Source: Pricia antarctica (GTDB lineage: Bacteria > Bacteroidota > Bacteroidia > Flavobacteriales > Flavobacteriaceae). Taken from it: a stretch of DNA of 64,000 bases. This document shows, piece after piece, positions 1 through 10,814 of the stretch. Below the pieces are notes generated by a model. The model worked only from the letters and a program-made list of their open reading frames with translations, was not told the DNA's origin and did not search any database. Location of the stretch: positions 62,001 through 126,000 of the forward strand of contig NZ_FNAO01000010.1 of assembly GCF_900101815.1 (NCBI RefSeq), read 5' to 3'. A program made the position numbers and the translations under genes. Each line of letters begins with the position of its first letter. Positions within the stretch are counted from its first letter, which is position 1.

Positions 1-1462
1 TATTGGGATTTTCAAAGGTATTATGATCTTGCAAACTATCTGAACTCAGTATGGAGCCAGTAAGATTCTTCACGTTCAAACCATTTAAATCAATAGATAC
101 GGTATTGCCATTTTTGGAATCGATATTGGTAAATGAAATATGCAATTTTTCGTTTGAATCTTTTGAAGCAGAAACCGTTAATGCAGGTAAGGATGCTTCC
201 TTGAACTTGTACATAGGAGAATCAAAGGATAACGGGATCAATGTAGCATCTTGATGCACTTTATACATGTTCATAACATGATAAGTTGGCGTAAGAATCA
301 TTTTCTCATCTTCGGTGAGAATGACCGCTTGTAATACATTTACGGTTTGTGCTAGATTTGCCATTTTTACACGGTCTGCATGGTTATTGAAAATGTTCAG
401 ATTCATACCGGCGATCATGGCATCTCGCATGGTATTCTGCTGATAAAGAAATCCGGGATTGGTACCTTCGGCAACATCATACCATCCTCCCCATTCATCT
501 ACAATTAGATCAACTTCCTTCTTGGCATCATACTTGTCCATAATGGCGGTATGTTTGGTAATAAGTTCCTCCATCAACCAAGATTCCTTCATGGAATTGA
601 AATAGGTTTCTTCATTAAAATCGACATCCGAACCTTTGGCATTCCAGTCAATAACAGAGTAATGATGAAGTGCTACACCTTGTAACAAGTTTTTGGGAAT
701 ATTTTTCATTAAAACCTCGGTCCAATTATAATCATCATTACTAGCTCCTGATGCAATTTTATAGAGTCCACCGTCCACATCTGCTCCGGACATAAAAGTG
801 GCGTATTTTCTATAAATATCTACATAGTATTCCGGACGCATGTTACCACCGCAGCCCCATGCTTCATTACCAACTCCCCAATATTTAACGGTCCATGGTT
901 CTTCACGACCATTTTCGCGTCTTAAATCGGACATCGGGCTTGTTCCTTTATAATTGGTGTACTGCACCCAGTCTGCCAATTCCTGAACACCGCCACTACC
1001 CACATTGCCGGATAAATAAGGCTCAGCACCAAGTTCTTCACAAAGGTTCAGAAAATTATGTGTGCCAAAACTGTTATCTTCGGTTACCCCGCCCCACCAC
1101 GTATTCACGATAGTAGGCCTATCCTCCTTAGCGCCTATTCCATCCATCCAATGATAGGTGTCCGCAAAACACCCCCCGGGCCAACGTAAATTCGGAATCT
1201 GCAATTCTTTTAAGGCATTAATGATATCTGTTCGTACCCCTTCGGAATTAGGAATTGTACTATTTTCACCAACATAAAATCCCTCATAAATACACCTGCC
1301 CAAATGCTCGGCAAAATGACCATAGATATGTTTACTGATTATTGGGGCATTTTCATTTGATTCCAATTTTATAAGCGTATTTTCCTTTTGTGCATACGCT
1401 ATTTCACATGAAATTATAAAGACAGTTAAAATAAAAAACGGTATTGATTTAAAATATTTCAT
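1..1462 (-). CDS. GH51 alpha-L-arabinofuranosidase, C-terminus cut by window edge
   Basis: Translating the minus strand from the ATG at 1462 gives an open frame of 487 codons that runs off the left edge, so the C-terminus is missing. It starts with an export signal (MKYFKSIPFFILTVF, then IISCEIAYAQ), which could be processed by signal peptidase I or as a lipoprotein. The GH51 family signature is clear: HIYGHFAEHLGRCIYEG near the N-terminus, NLRWPGGCFADTYHW, the acid/base Glu200 in GVGNEAWGCGG, and the nucleophile Glu323 in VDEWGGWYDV. The family removes terminal alpha-L-arabinofuranosyl groups from arabinan or arabinoxylan. It lies 42 bp downstream of the ASPIC/VCBS gene, as the last visible gene of the susCD operon. 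The family call is secure; the exact substrate is inferred from the GH10 and AraR-like neighbours. Confidence 0.93.
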   Translation of the reverse strand, partial: MKYFKSIPFFILTVFIISCEIAYAQKENTLIKLESNENAPIISKHIYGHFAEHLGRCIYEGFYVGENSTIPNSEGVRTDIINALKELQIPNLRWPGGCFADTYHWMDGIGAKEDRPTIVNTWWGGVTEDNSFGTHNFLNLCEELGAEPYLSGNVGSGGVQELADWVQYTNYKGTSPMSDLRRENGREEPWTVKYWGVGNEAWGCGGNMRPEYYVDIYRKYATFMSGADVDGGLYKIASGASNDDYNWTEVLMKNIPKNLLQGVALHHYSVIDWNAKGSDVDFNEETYFNSMKESWLMEELITKHTAIMDKYDAKKEVDLIVDEWGGWYDVAEGTNPGFLYQQNTMRDAMIAGMNLNIFNNHADRVKMANLAQTVNVLQAVILTEDEKMILTPTYHVMNMYKVHQDATLIPLSFDSPMYKFKEASLPALTVSASKDSNEKLHISFTNIDSKNGNTVSIDLNGLNVKNLTGSILSSDSLQDHNTFENPN

Positions 1463-1504
1463 TTGTTATAGATTAGTTATTTTTGGGTTGAAATTATAAT
1501 TAGA

Positions 1505-4500
1505 TTATTGTAAATATCGTATTGACTGAAGACTATCGTTATTTTTTGAAAAAACAATTTTTATTTTATGATTTTGCCTCACTAATTTAGCATCCCTTAC
1601 ATCGCCTTCAATAAAAACCCCTGTTTTTTTTTGTGGAACGCTTTTAAAATCCCCATTACCTTTACCTTCCAATAGCACACCCTTACCTGCATCATTTGGT
1701 CCAAATTCTACCCGAAATGGATAATAATTTCCGACCAATAACAAATCGGTTATTTTGTCACCCGTAAAATCCTTTGCTATAATGCCTTGAACAGCTGAAA
1801 ATTGTGACTCAATAGGCAATTTATGAATGATGAAACTACTACCCTTGTTTTCTAAATAAATGCTCTCAAGACTGTTAACATTAAGGTATTTCGCCTTCTT
1901 CAATTGCGTTTTAGAAAAGATAGTTTCTAATGTTGCCGAAGCATATTGGTCATACTTTAAATAATTTTTTCTCAAATAAGGGAATGCCCCTTGCATATCA
2001 TCCAATGACGCGATTGGATAACGTTTTCCGTGAATATAACTACTAATGACGGTCGTGTTAACCCCGTCTTCTCTAAAATCTCCAATAAAGGCCTCGAGAG
2101 GTTCAAGTTCCGATACTTTAAATGGTTGATTACGTCCCATATTACCAACTATTAAATCAACATCACCATCTTGATCCATATCAGCGCTTTCTATCGTCTG
2201 CCATAAACCATTAGTCTTCGTCAATTTAAAATCTTCGGTTTTCTCAGTGAGTTTACCATTCGTATTCATAAAAATTCGAATTGGCATCCACTCACCTACA
2301 ATTACCAAATCTTGCCATGTGTCGTTATTGATATCTAACCATAAAGCCCCCGTAACAAGACCGGGTTGCCTTAACTTAGAATTTACATTATCTGTATCAA
2401 GACTAAATTTGACAATACCTTGTGAAAGGTCACTATCATTCCTTAAAATTCCACCTAAGGCACAATTGGGATAACTACCCGGTAATGCCCCACCGCCTAC
2501 AAACAAATCCGTATCCCCATCACCGTCATAATCTCCAGCAGCTACTACGCTACCATTGGAATAACCCATTGGCATTGTATTCTCTAAAGATATTGAAAAA
2601 TAGCCTTCTCCATTATTTAAATAAAGCCTATCCTTTAGTTTGGGTGAGCCCAATTCCATTTCACTACCTCCACTAACAACGTATAAATCCAAATCGCCAT
2701 CGTTATCGGCATCAAAGAATACCGAACCTTCAGATTCAAAATCTTTAGTAACCTTAAAACAATTTTCGTTAGAATTTAAATAGGCTCCATTAGGTTGTGA
2801 CATAAATAATTTATCAGCACTGCCGAAAGGACTGCCGATAAAAATATCATCCTGACCGTCATTATTAATATCGGCAACCGACATTTTCGGACCAGACTTT
2901 GAGCTTTGTTTTAGGGCTAACCGGTTTACGTTAAAATCAATAAAATTATTCTCTTTATGAAGATATTCTAAAAAATTACTGTTATCTATGTTTTCAAAAT
3001 AGTGCGCTTCTTGCAACTTTTTTTGAATACTAGATTTTGATGTACTCTCATTGAATTCGAGTAGGGAATTCAACTGAACATTCTCTTTTTCTGTTATACT
3101 ACCTGAAGGCCATTTTATTTTAATATTTACATTTTCAAGTTTACCTAATCCGAAATATAAAATGGGATCAACCGAAGATTGATATCCTCTAATTGAATAG
3201 TTCTCAACAAACTGTGTAACTGAATCGGAATACACCCAAATTTTTGCTCCAAGGGCATGGCTATTTTTGTCGTTACCTCTAAGCTTTATTCTTAAAAAAT
3301 TATTCTTTTGCTTATTAATGTTGTTTCTATAAAGGCCAACTTGCTCATTAGTGTTGTTTACCACCAAATCTAAATCACCATCATTATCCAAATCAGCATA
3401 AGCAGCCCCAGTCGATACAGTAGGGTTAGAAAATCCCCATAATTCCGTAACCTTCTTAAAAGTAAAATCACCTTCATTTTTAAAGATGTAATTAGGAATC
3501 TTGGTGGAAGGCATTTTTTTGACCAACTCGTAAATAAGGGAAGAAAACTCCTTTTTTCCAGATTCATCGAACAATTCTTTTCCTTTGGCTCTGATTTTTT
3601 CCATTGCTTCGTTTACCTCGAACTTCATGAAATCCTTGTTAGTATAGTCACGTAGATATCCGTTGGAAACGAACATATCCTTTTTACCATCACTATCAAA
3701 GTCAGCTATTAGTGTAGACCAACTCCAATCTGTAGTAGCGACCCCAGCCAACTGACCTATTTCACTAAACTTAGGAATCCCTTTATCATCAACACCTTGG
3801 TTCAATTGCAACATATTGCGCATTTGTTGTTTGTGATAACTACTGTCCACCGCTAATTGATAGCGGTCATATTCATCTGGGCCCTTTAATAATTTTTGCC
3901 TAAAATTATCCTCTGGAAGCATATCCAAAGATACCAGATCAGGCAGTCCATCATTATCTATATCCGCTACGTCATTACCCATGGAATATTTGGAGATATG
4001 TCCAAACGATTTTTTGGTGACATCTAAAAAAGTTCCGTCTCCTTGATTCAAATATAAAAAGTCTTGTTCATCATAATCGTTGGAAACATAGATGTCAGGC
4101 AAACCATCTTGATTAAAATCAGAGATACTTACACCTAGACCAAAGTTTAGGCCACTACCATAAATACCGGCCGACGCACTTACATTTATAAATTTATTGT
4201 TATCATTTCTGTATAGCGAATTTCCAAATTGTGGATGTCTGGTATTTCGCAATTTGGTACTGTTGTAAAAAGGCGAAAAGAATGTCTTTGAATGGTTTAA
4301 CAAAAACATGTCCAAATCACCGTCAAGGTCATAGTCTAAAAATGCAGCTTGTGTACTAAAACTTCCTATTGCATCTAAACCAAATGCAGCCGCCTCATCT
4401 TCGAATTTTGGAATTAAATCTTTGTTAACTCCCTTATTGATAAATAATTGATTGGCGCGTTCTTCATTAGTCCCTAAGCCGGAATAACAAACATAAATAT

Positions 4501-4888
4501 CAAGCAAACCATCACCGTTTACGTCTACTACACTTGTCCCCGTTTTCCAACCTTTTCTACCTCCTACATTAGCTGTACCTGTTTCATCGGTAAACTTAAA
4601 ATTACCCTTATTGAGGAAAAGCTTATTCTCAACCATATTGGCCGTAAGATATATATCTGCTAAACCATCTTCATTAAAATCTCCTATCCCAACTCCGCCA
4701 CCATTATACATATATTCATATTGCATAACATTGAGTTCTTCCGTCTCAATTATTTGGTTATCAAATGAAATACCTGTTTCTTTGGTTGTCAACAAAGTAA
4801 ATAAGGCTGCTTTCTTATCAAAACATCCTAGAATTACGATGAACATTAAAGGCAACAAAATAATTTGATATGTCTTTTTTATGTTCAT
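1505..4888 (-). CDS. ASPIC/UnbV domain VCBS (FG-GAP) repeat lipoprotein
   Basis: This 1127-residue protein begins with a lipoprotein signal (LMFIVILGCFDKK, lipidated Cys at about residue 22). Many calcium-binding-type FG-GAP/VCBS repeats follow, of the pattern DFNEDGLADIYL, DVNGDGLLDIYV and DLDNDGDLDLVV. An ASPIC/UnbV-like segment sits near the middle (RGYQSSVDPILYFGLG, then WPSGSITEKENVQ), and a second set of repeats fills the C-terminal half. The fold expected is one or two beta propellers displayed on the cell surface. The molecular role of this family is not established; its place in an operon between susD and a GH51 enzyme suggests glycan binding or assisting SusCD. It is a paralogue of the protein at 53342-56635, with the same architecture and length. 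Confidence 0.9.
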   Translation of the reverse strand: MNIKKTYQIILLPLMFIVILGCFDKKAALFTLLTTKETGISFDNQIIETEELNVMQYEYMYNGGGVGIGDFNEDGLADIYLTANMVENKLFLNKGNFKFTDETGTANVGGRKGWKTGTSVVDVNGDGLLDIYVCYSGLGTNEERANQLFINKGVNKDLIPKFEDEAAAFGLDAIGSFSTQAAFLDYDLDGDLDMFLLNHSKTFFSPFYNSTKLRNTRHPQFGNSLYRNDNNKFINVSASAGIYGSGLNFGLGVSISDFNQDGLPDIYVSNDYDEQDFLYLNQGDGTFLDVTKKSFGHISKYSMGNDVADIDNDGLPDLVSLDMLPEDNFRQKLLKGPDEYDRYQLAVDSSYHKQQMRNMLQLNQGVDDKGIPKFSEIGQLAGVATTDWSWSTLIADFDSDGKKDMFVSNGYLRDYTNKDFMKFEVNEAMEKIRAKGKELFDESGKKEFSSLIYELVKKMPSTKIPNYIFKNEGDFTFKKVTELWGFSNPTVSTGAAYADLDNDGDLDLVVNNTNEQVGLYRNNINKQKNNFLRIKLRGNDKNSHALGAKIWVYSDSVTQFVENYSIRGYQSSVDPILYFGLGKLENVNIKIKWPSGSITEKENVQLNSLLEFNESTSKSSIQKKLQEAHYFENIDNSNFLEYLHKENNFIDFNVNRLALKQSSKSGPKMSVADINNDGQDDIFIGSPFGSADKLFMSQPNGAYLNSNENCFKVTKDFESEGSVFFDADNDGDLDLYVVSGGSEMELGSPKLKDRLYLNNGEGYFSISLENTMPMGYSNGSVVAAGDYDGDGDTDLFVGGGALPGSYPNCALGGILRNDSDLSQGIVKFSLDTDNVNSKLRQPGLVTGALWLDINNDTWQDLVIVGEWMPIRIFMNTNGKLTEKTEDFKLTKTNGLWQTIESADMDQDGDVDLIVGNMGRNQPFKVSELEPLEAFIGDFREDGVNTTVISSYIHGKRYPIASLDDMQGAFPYLRKNYLKYDQYASATLETIFSKTQLKKAKYLNVNSLESIYLENKGSSFIIHKLPIESQFSAVQGIIAKDFTGDKITDLLLVGNYYPFRVEFGPNDAGKGVLLEGKGNGDFKSVPQKKTGVFIEGDVRDAKLVRQNHKIKIVFSKNNDSLQSIRYLQ

Positions 4889-5165
4889 AGTTTCATAATC
4901 AAGAAATAGTTTTTTCTACTTTTCTTTAATGTTTAATTCTCTTTTATTGCATGATGTCTCAAATTGAAAAATAAATTCCTAATATTCATTTATTAAACTC
5001 AAAGTTAAAATTTTAGGACCGTTATTTATTTTTCAAGCATCGTTCTTTACTATTTTATAAAGTAAATGTTTTTCATTTTGTTTAAAGTAAACAACTAGGG
5101 GCATAACAATTTTATCTGAAATGCCCCATAGCAACAAAAACTTACAATCTTCTTTTCACCCTTAA

Positions 5166-6800
5166 TTACCAACCTAAAATTTGCTTGGCAGCAGGATTTT
5201 TATCTATTTCATCTTGAGGAATTGGCAACACATAAAGTTTGGGAGGAAAGCTTCTAGTCTCAAATTCATAGCGTGTATATTTAAAATTATCCCCGACTTT
5301 TTCGATTTTCACACCAATTAAGGGTCCGTTTAAGAGGTTTTCCGCAATGCCCCATCTACGAATATCAAAGAACCTATGTTCTTCAAAAGCAAGTTCTACT
5401 CTTCTTTCATTTCTTATTTTATCTCGCATTTCGCTTTGTCCCAATCCGGATGCGAGGTTAGGGATTCCCGCTCTTTGACGTATTTGATTTAGTGCATCAT
5501 AAACGCTCGGATCAGGTCCCGAAGCTTCATTCTTTGCTTCTGCATAATTCAAAAGTACTTCAGCATACCGAATAAATATCCAGTCCTGATCACTACTCTT
5601 GGTATAAATGGGATACTGTTCTTCGTGAAATTTACGCAATTGGTAACCTGTTTTGGTATCTTCCGGTTGATTGGTTACATCTGTACCACCTGGATAAAAT
5701 TCCATTACTCTCCCGCGAAAGGCAGATCCGTTATGAACAACGGTGGCCTCAAACCGTGGATCTAGGTTTTCATATGGTTTAGTCTCATCATACAATGGAG
5801 AAACATCCTGTGCCTTACCATCGACCATCTCATACGAGTCAACAAAATTTTGGGTTGGGACATTACCTCCCCAACCAGCATCACTAGCTCCCCTAAATGA
5901 TCGCGGGGTATTGATTACATCATATCCATTGTTCACATCAAAATGAAATTTATCGGGGGCCTGAAATTTTTTGGCATAAATAATTTCCTCATTATTTTTG
6001 GTAAGAAAAAGTGTTCTATAATCCTCGAATAAGTAATATTCCGTATCTATAACTTTTTCAGCAGCAATCGCCGCATCTTGAAACCTTTCGGCATATAACA
6101 AAACACGGCTTGACAAAGCATTGGCGGCTCCAACAGTTGCTCTACCTGCTTCGATATTTCCTTTAGTGGGTAGCAAGGAAGCTGCTTTATTCAAGTCGTT
6201 TATAATAAAATTTACCACTTCATCATAGGAGGACCTTGGGATTTCGAAATTATCCTCCAATGTCAAACTATTTTCCAGTATGGGTACCCCCGTTAGTTCA
6301 TTACCATCTGATTTAATCCCGTACAATCTTAAAAGTTCATGGTACATAAACCCTCTTAGAAAATGGGCTTCTCCTAATAGCCGTTGCCTAAGGGATTCAT
6401 CATCGAGCGTACCTAGATTTTCAATCGCAATATTAGCTTTTCTAATCAAGCTATAATAATCTCCCCAGGTTTCACCCCAAGGTACATTGGATGGTAAAAA
6501 CTCCCCATTCTGCAATTGTGTCGAATTGGTCCATGGCATACAAACATCCCCATCGTCCGTTGCTCCATCCAATAAATAGAGCCCTTTAGCCCATCCTTGA
6601 TAGTTTCTATCAAAACCCGATGGCATATTCCCATAAATGGCATTAACGAACTGAATAGCGCCCTGAGAATCGGTCCATACCGATTCATCTGTAAGCGAAT
6701 CTTTTGGTAATTGATTGAGTATATCCTTTTCACAACTCGTAAGTATTGTGAAACAAACCAGTGCATAACCAAATCGCATTGTATTTTTAAGTATTTCCAT
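5166..6800 (-). CDS. SusD/RagB family outer-membrane glycan-binding lipoprotein
   Basis: This 544-residue SusD homologue has a lipoprotein signal (FTILTSCEKDILNQ, Cys at about residue 23). The N-terminal SusD region follows (DSLTDESVWTDSQGA), and the C-terminal SusD/RagB hallmark is RNERRVELAFEEHRFFDIRRW. SusD proteins cap the SusC barrel from outside the cell and hand oligosaccharides to it. The start codon is 13 bp from the end of susC, the usual tight susC-susD pairing. Given the GH51 enzyme downstream and the AraR-like regulator opposite, the ligand is probably an arabinose-containing glycan; this is inference from context only. Confidence 0.95.
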   Translation of the reverse strand: MEILKNTMRFGYALVCFTILTSCEKDILNQLPKDSLTDESVWTDSQGAIQFVNAIYGNMPSGFDRNYQGWAKGLYLLDGATDDGDVCMPWTNSTQLQNGEFLPSNVPWGETWGDYYSLIRKANIAIENLGTLDDESLRQRLLGEAHFLRGFMYHELLRLYGIKSDGNELTGVPILENSLTLEDNFEIPRSSYDEVVNFIINDLNKAASLLPTKGNIEAGRATVGAANALSSRVLLYAERFQDAAIAAEKVIDTEYYLFEDYRTLFLTKNNEEIIYAKKFQAPDKFHFDVNNGYDVINTPRSFRGASDAGWGGNVPTQNFVDSYEMVDGKAQDVSPLYDETKPYENLDPRFEATVVHNGSAFRGRVMEFYPGGTDVTNQPEDTKTGYQLRKFHEEQYPIYTKSSDQDWIFIRYAEVLLNYAEAKNEASGPDPSVYDALNQIRQRAGIPNLASGLGQSEMRDKIRNERRVELAFEEHRFFDIRRWGIAENLLNGPLIGVKIEKVGDNFKYTRYEFETRSFPPKLYVLPIPQDEIDKNPAAKQILGW

Positions 6801-6813
6801 TGTGATTTTTTTT

Positions 6814-9800
6814 TTAAAATTTAAAGTTTACACCAAAATTCCAGATTCTTAATTGTGGATAATCCCATCCTCTACCGCTAGCGTTTTCTGGATCAAAGTT
6901 TTTGATTTTAGACCAAGTGTGTACATTGTTGGCATTCAGATAAATACGCATACCTGATAATATATTGGTCTTGAAATTGCCAACAGGAACGTTGAAAGCC
7001 AATTCAACATTCTTGAGACGTACATAGGATGCATCTTTCATCCAGAAGGAAGAATCCGATTGATTCAAGTTGTCTACATCGATTAAAACACGAGGTTCGC
7101 TTGCGTCCGTATTGGTCGGTGTCCACCTATCTAAATTCGATTTTAATGCCGGCCCACCTACGTAAAACGGCCATGCCCCTTCCTGACTATAATATTGGTT
7201 CACATTAGTGGCCCCTTGAAACAAGAACGAAAACTCAAAATTTTTATACTGCATGTTGACATTATATCCATAAATAATCTCTGGCGTATTCGCTCTTCCT
7301 ATATTAACCCTATCATTATCATCTATTTTCCCATCGCCATTAATATCATCAAAACGTATATCTCCCGGTCCTGTATTGCCCAATTGTTCAGGCGCATTGT
7401 CAACTTCCCCTTGCGATTGAAAAAGTCCGAGAGATCGGAATCCAAATTGAGTACCTAAGGGTAATCCTGTTCTCCTGATGTTCGGATTTTCCGAGGCAGG
7501 TTCATCTATAAAGATGATTTTGTTTTTGGCATATGTTAAATTGGCATTCATGGAATACTTAAAATTATCACCAATGCTATTTCTATGACCAAGTGCAACT
7601 TCAAATCCACTGTTATTTACCTTAGCTAAATTTTCGACAGGCAAACCCACGCCCAATAAGCTTGGAACAGAAAGATCTCTAGAACCTAGAATATCACTTC
7701 TTTTATCTGAAAAATAATCAATATTTCCAGATAAATTTCCTCTCCAGAGTATCCAGTCCAATCCAATGTTCAACTTTTTAACCGTTTCCCAAGTTACATT
7801 CGGATTTGATAAATTACCCTCAATAATTGCCTGTTGCACATCGGCATCCCCAAAAACGGCGTTGCCATCAATATTATATGATTGTAAATAAAGAAATCGC
7901 TGGAGGTTTCCATCAGCATCCCTTAAACGATCATTTCCTAAAACTCCGTAAGATCCTCTAAACTTCAATAAATCTATGGTTGATGAATTTTTTAAAAACG
8001 ACTCTTTTGATATCACATAAGCTAAAGAACCAGACGGGAAAAAACCCCATCGATTACCCTCAGCAAATTGCTCCGATCCATCAGCCCTAAAACTACCCTC
8101 TAGGATATATTTATCATTAAAGGTCCAATTTAATCTACCCACAACCCCTTGCCTTCCACTAGTACCAGAATAGCCTGTATTGTTGCGGTTTGCTGCGGCT
8201 CCAAAATCCAACTCATCAATGCCTAACGTATACCCATCTCTAAATCCTCCAAGAAAATTCCACTTTTCTGTTGTTTGGGTATATAAAATTAATCCTGTTA
8301 CATTACTCTTACCTAAAGACTTTGTATAGTTTAAGTGTGTTTCCATTGTGACAGAATGATAGTCGTTATGGTCTTGATCCAAGGATGGGGCTAGGGGCGT
8401 ACCCTCCTCAAAAGAGCCATCGGGAAGACGATTATAAAAAGGCACAGTTGCAAAAGTCCAATTTTTATTATCCGTTAAAGTCTTGTCATAAGAAGCAATT
8501 GCCTTAAAAGACAAACCGTTTACCGGCAGTTCTTGATTTAATTCCATTCTTCCTTTGAAGGACTGAATACTTCTCTTTCTATATCCATTTTCAGGCTCAG
8601 CCAGATAAGAAGGGCCACTTGAATAACCACCATTTGACCATTTAATTGGAGACCTATTGGGCGGAATTGCCGACACCCATCGAAAAAAATCCGGTGAGGC
8701 CACAGCGTTATTTTGCTCGTCCCTACCTGAAATGTCAAATGACAACTTGGTGGTGTTGGTCACATCGGCATCAATATTGGATCTAAAATTATATCTCTTG
8801 AAATTATCTGATGGTATAATTCCATCCTGATCTAAATATCCTAATGAGGTTGCATATCTAACTTTATCTGAACCCCCACTCGCAGCAATGTTATAGGTGC
8901 GAACCAATGCGGTTTTATTCAAAACCGATAACCAGTCCGAATCAGGATGGGTATCCAAATTACTTCGATTTTTGTATTTTAACAGATCATCTTCAGAATA
9001 AAGCGCCTCTTTACCTTCATTGGCTAAAGCCTCGTTATAAAGTAAGGCAAAATTATAGGAATTTAAAATTTCAGGTTCCCTTGTTCTTTCCTGCACTCCA
9101 ATTGTAGTGGAAAAATCAATTTGCATCTTTCCAGAAACTCCTCTTTTTGTCGTTACTAGAATTACGCCATTACCCGCCCTGATTCCAAATACAGCAGCAC
9201 TAGCAGCATCCTTCAGAACTGAAAAGGATTGTATCTCGTTCGATGTTAGCTGTGAAAAATCCCTAGAAGAACGGACTATTCCATCTATAACATAAATCGG
9301 GGAAGCGTCACCGGTAGTACCGATTCCCCTAATCAAAATGTCGGAATCATCCTTACCAGGTTCACCAGAACGCTGCGTTGCAATAATTCCAGTTGCTTGT
9401 CCTACAAGGGCATTACTAAGGTTTGGCGAAGGGTTACGCGCAATTTCCTCCGTATCCACTTGCGAAACTGACCCTGAAATATCACTTTTCTTTTGGGAAC
9501 CATAACCAATTACAACCACTTCATCCAATTTTGCAGAGTCTTCTACTAAAGCTACATCAACGGAGGTTCGGCCCGCTACGTCTACTTCTTGGGTTTCAAA
9601 GCCGATGTACGAGATAATGAGTGTTGAGTTATTGGTAGCTTGTATAGAATAATTTCCATCAAAATCAGTTACGGCTCCGACAGTTGTTCCCTTTATTTGG
9701 ATATTAACCCCGAACAGGGGGGTACCATCAACAGCATCTGAAATCGTCCCTTTAATTAATTCCGGTTCTTGGGAATAACACGAGAAAATTGTTGCAAAAA

Positions 9801-9873
9801 ACAAAACTGAGAATTTGAAAAGCGAATTAGAAAACCAGAATGTTCGTCGTTTTAAATATTGGTTCTTGTTCAT
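6814..9873 (-). CDS. SusC/RagA family TonB-dependent outer-membrane transporter
   Basis: This is a complete 1019-residue SusC-type transporter. After an N-terminal signal (SLFKFSVLFFATIFSCYSQ) comes the carboxypeptidase-D-like beta domain (KGTISDAVDGTPLFGVNIQ, GAVTDFDGNYSI). The junction DEVVVIGYGSQKKSDISG leads into the plug domain (VIDGIV, SVLKDAASAAVFGIRAGNGVI), and the 22-strand barrel ends in the aromatic terminus FGVNFKF. It imports oligosaccharides using TonB energy, together with the SusD encoded directly after it. It is the first gene of the minus-strand operon. About 80 bp upstream is a perfect inverted repeat at 9953-9977 that could be an operator. Confidence 0.96.
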   Translation of the reverse strand: MNKNQYLKRRTFWFSNSLFKFSVLFFATIFSCYSQEPELIKGTISDAVDGTPLFGVNIQIKGTTVGAVTDFDGNYSIQATNNSTLIISYIGFETQEVDVAGRTSVDVALVEDSAKLDEVVVIGYGSQKKSDISGSVSQVDTEEIARNPSPNLSNALVGQATGIIATQRSGEPGKDDSDILIRGIGTTGDASPIYVIDGIVRSSRDFSQLTSNEIQSFSVLKDAASAAVFGIRAGNGVILVTTKRGVSGKMQIDFSTTIGVQERTREPEILNSYNFALLYNEALANEGKEALYSEDDLLKYKNRSNLDTHPDSDWLSVLNKTALVRTYNIAASGGSDKVRYATSLGYLDQDGIIPSDNFKRYNFRSNIDADVTNTTKLSFDISGRDEQNNAVASPDFFRWVSAIPPNRSPIKWSNGGYSSGPSYLAEPENGYRKRSIQSFKGRMELNQELPVNGLSFKAIASYDKTLTDNKNWTFATVPFYNRLPDGSFEEGTPLAPSLDQDHNDYHSVTMETHLNYTKSLGKSNVTGLILYTQTTEKWNFLGGFRDGYTLGIDELDFGAAANRNNTGYSGTSGRQGVVGRLNWTFNDKYILEGSFRADGSEQFAEGNRWGFFPSGSLAYVISKESFLKNSSTIDLLKFRGSYGVLGNDRLRDADGNLQRFLYLQSYNIDGNAVFGDADVQQAIIEGNLSNPNVTWETVKKLNIGLDWILWRGNLSGNIDYFSDKRSDILGSRDLSVPSLLGVGLPVENLAKVNNSGFEVALGHRNSIGDNFKYSMNANLTYAKNKIIFIDEPASENPNIRRTGLPLGTQFGFRSLGLFQSQGEVDNAPEQLGNTGPGDIRFDDINGDGKIDDNDRVNIGRANTPEIIYGYNVNMQYKNFEFSFLFQGATNVNQYYSQEGAWPFYVGGPALKSNLDRWTPTNTDASEPRVLIDVDNLNQSDSSFWMKDASYVRLKNVELAFNVPVGNFKTNILSGMRIYLNANNVHTWSKIKNFDPENASGRGWDYPQLRIWNFGVNFKF

Positions 9874-9952
9874 AACATTAGAATTCTAAATGGTTAAGTG
9901 TGTCAATTACACCTGTAAATAAAACAAACAAAAACCATCTTTGCAAACTTTT

Positions 9953-9977
9953 TGTTAAAAAAAATGTTATTTTAACA
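9953..9977. promoter_or_regulatory. Inverted repeat upstream of susC
   Basis: TGTTAAAA at 9953-9960 is followed by a 9-base spacer and the perfect complement TTTTAACA at 9970-9977. It lies about 80 bp upstream of the susC start at 9873, where a dimeric regulator would bind. The surroundings are AT-rich, so chance occurrence is possible. Confidence 0.35.
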
Positions 9978-10814
9978 CTTATTGATTATAATCATCAATT
10001 TTATTTTGACTAAATATTAAAAAAAAATAGCATTAACGAATGGGCGCTAGTATCAGCAAAAAATTTTAAGAAAAACCAAACAGATTCTGGCTAAGTAAAT
10101 TGCTCATCTATTCTGCCTCTTCTGATAGGTGCTCGTGAACTACTTTTTAAAACTATCCCACCCCGAATATGTCAAACCGTGAATTTACGGTCTCCTAAGA
10201 CAGGCAAGTTTGGGCATAGGACACGATTTCCACATAACCAAAAGAAAACTTGATACACATTACAGTAACCTTCGCCCTTTTCCATAGAAAGCTAGAGGGG
10301 TGGTCAATGAGTCAAACATTTATAGCAAGTCAAACATTGACCACGCAGGAAGTTATTTTTCACAGCTTGGAAAATAGCTTTAAGATTGATTACAAACAAA
10401 AGGTATAATCATAGATAGCTGTATAACCTTATTTAATAGTTCATTTTTTTGTTACAAGTCCATCACTAGAATATCGAAAAAAAGGTGAACAGGTAACCTT
10501 ATGTACCTAAAAGCCGAACGCTCTATGTCAAAGAAGTCCTTGAATAATAAGAAAACAATAAAAATCCACATGTTTATAAAAGGCCGCTATTTGTAACTTG
10601 CGACAAGTATCCGATGTGGAATTCGTTTTGAATACTCTCCAGCTCTTACCTATAAAATTTTAATACGGAAAATGTGGCTCCTTCGAGATGTTCAATGATA
10701 GACGTTTGATTTTATAGGTTATTCCAAAAATTCTTTTCTCGAAATTGTTGAAGTCGAATAGCTTTTTTGAGCTGACCCCTTATCAAAAGACGTTTCTAAT
10801 CCAAAAATCAATTA

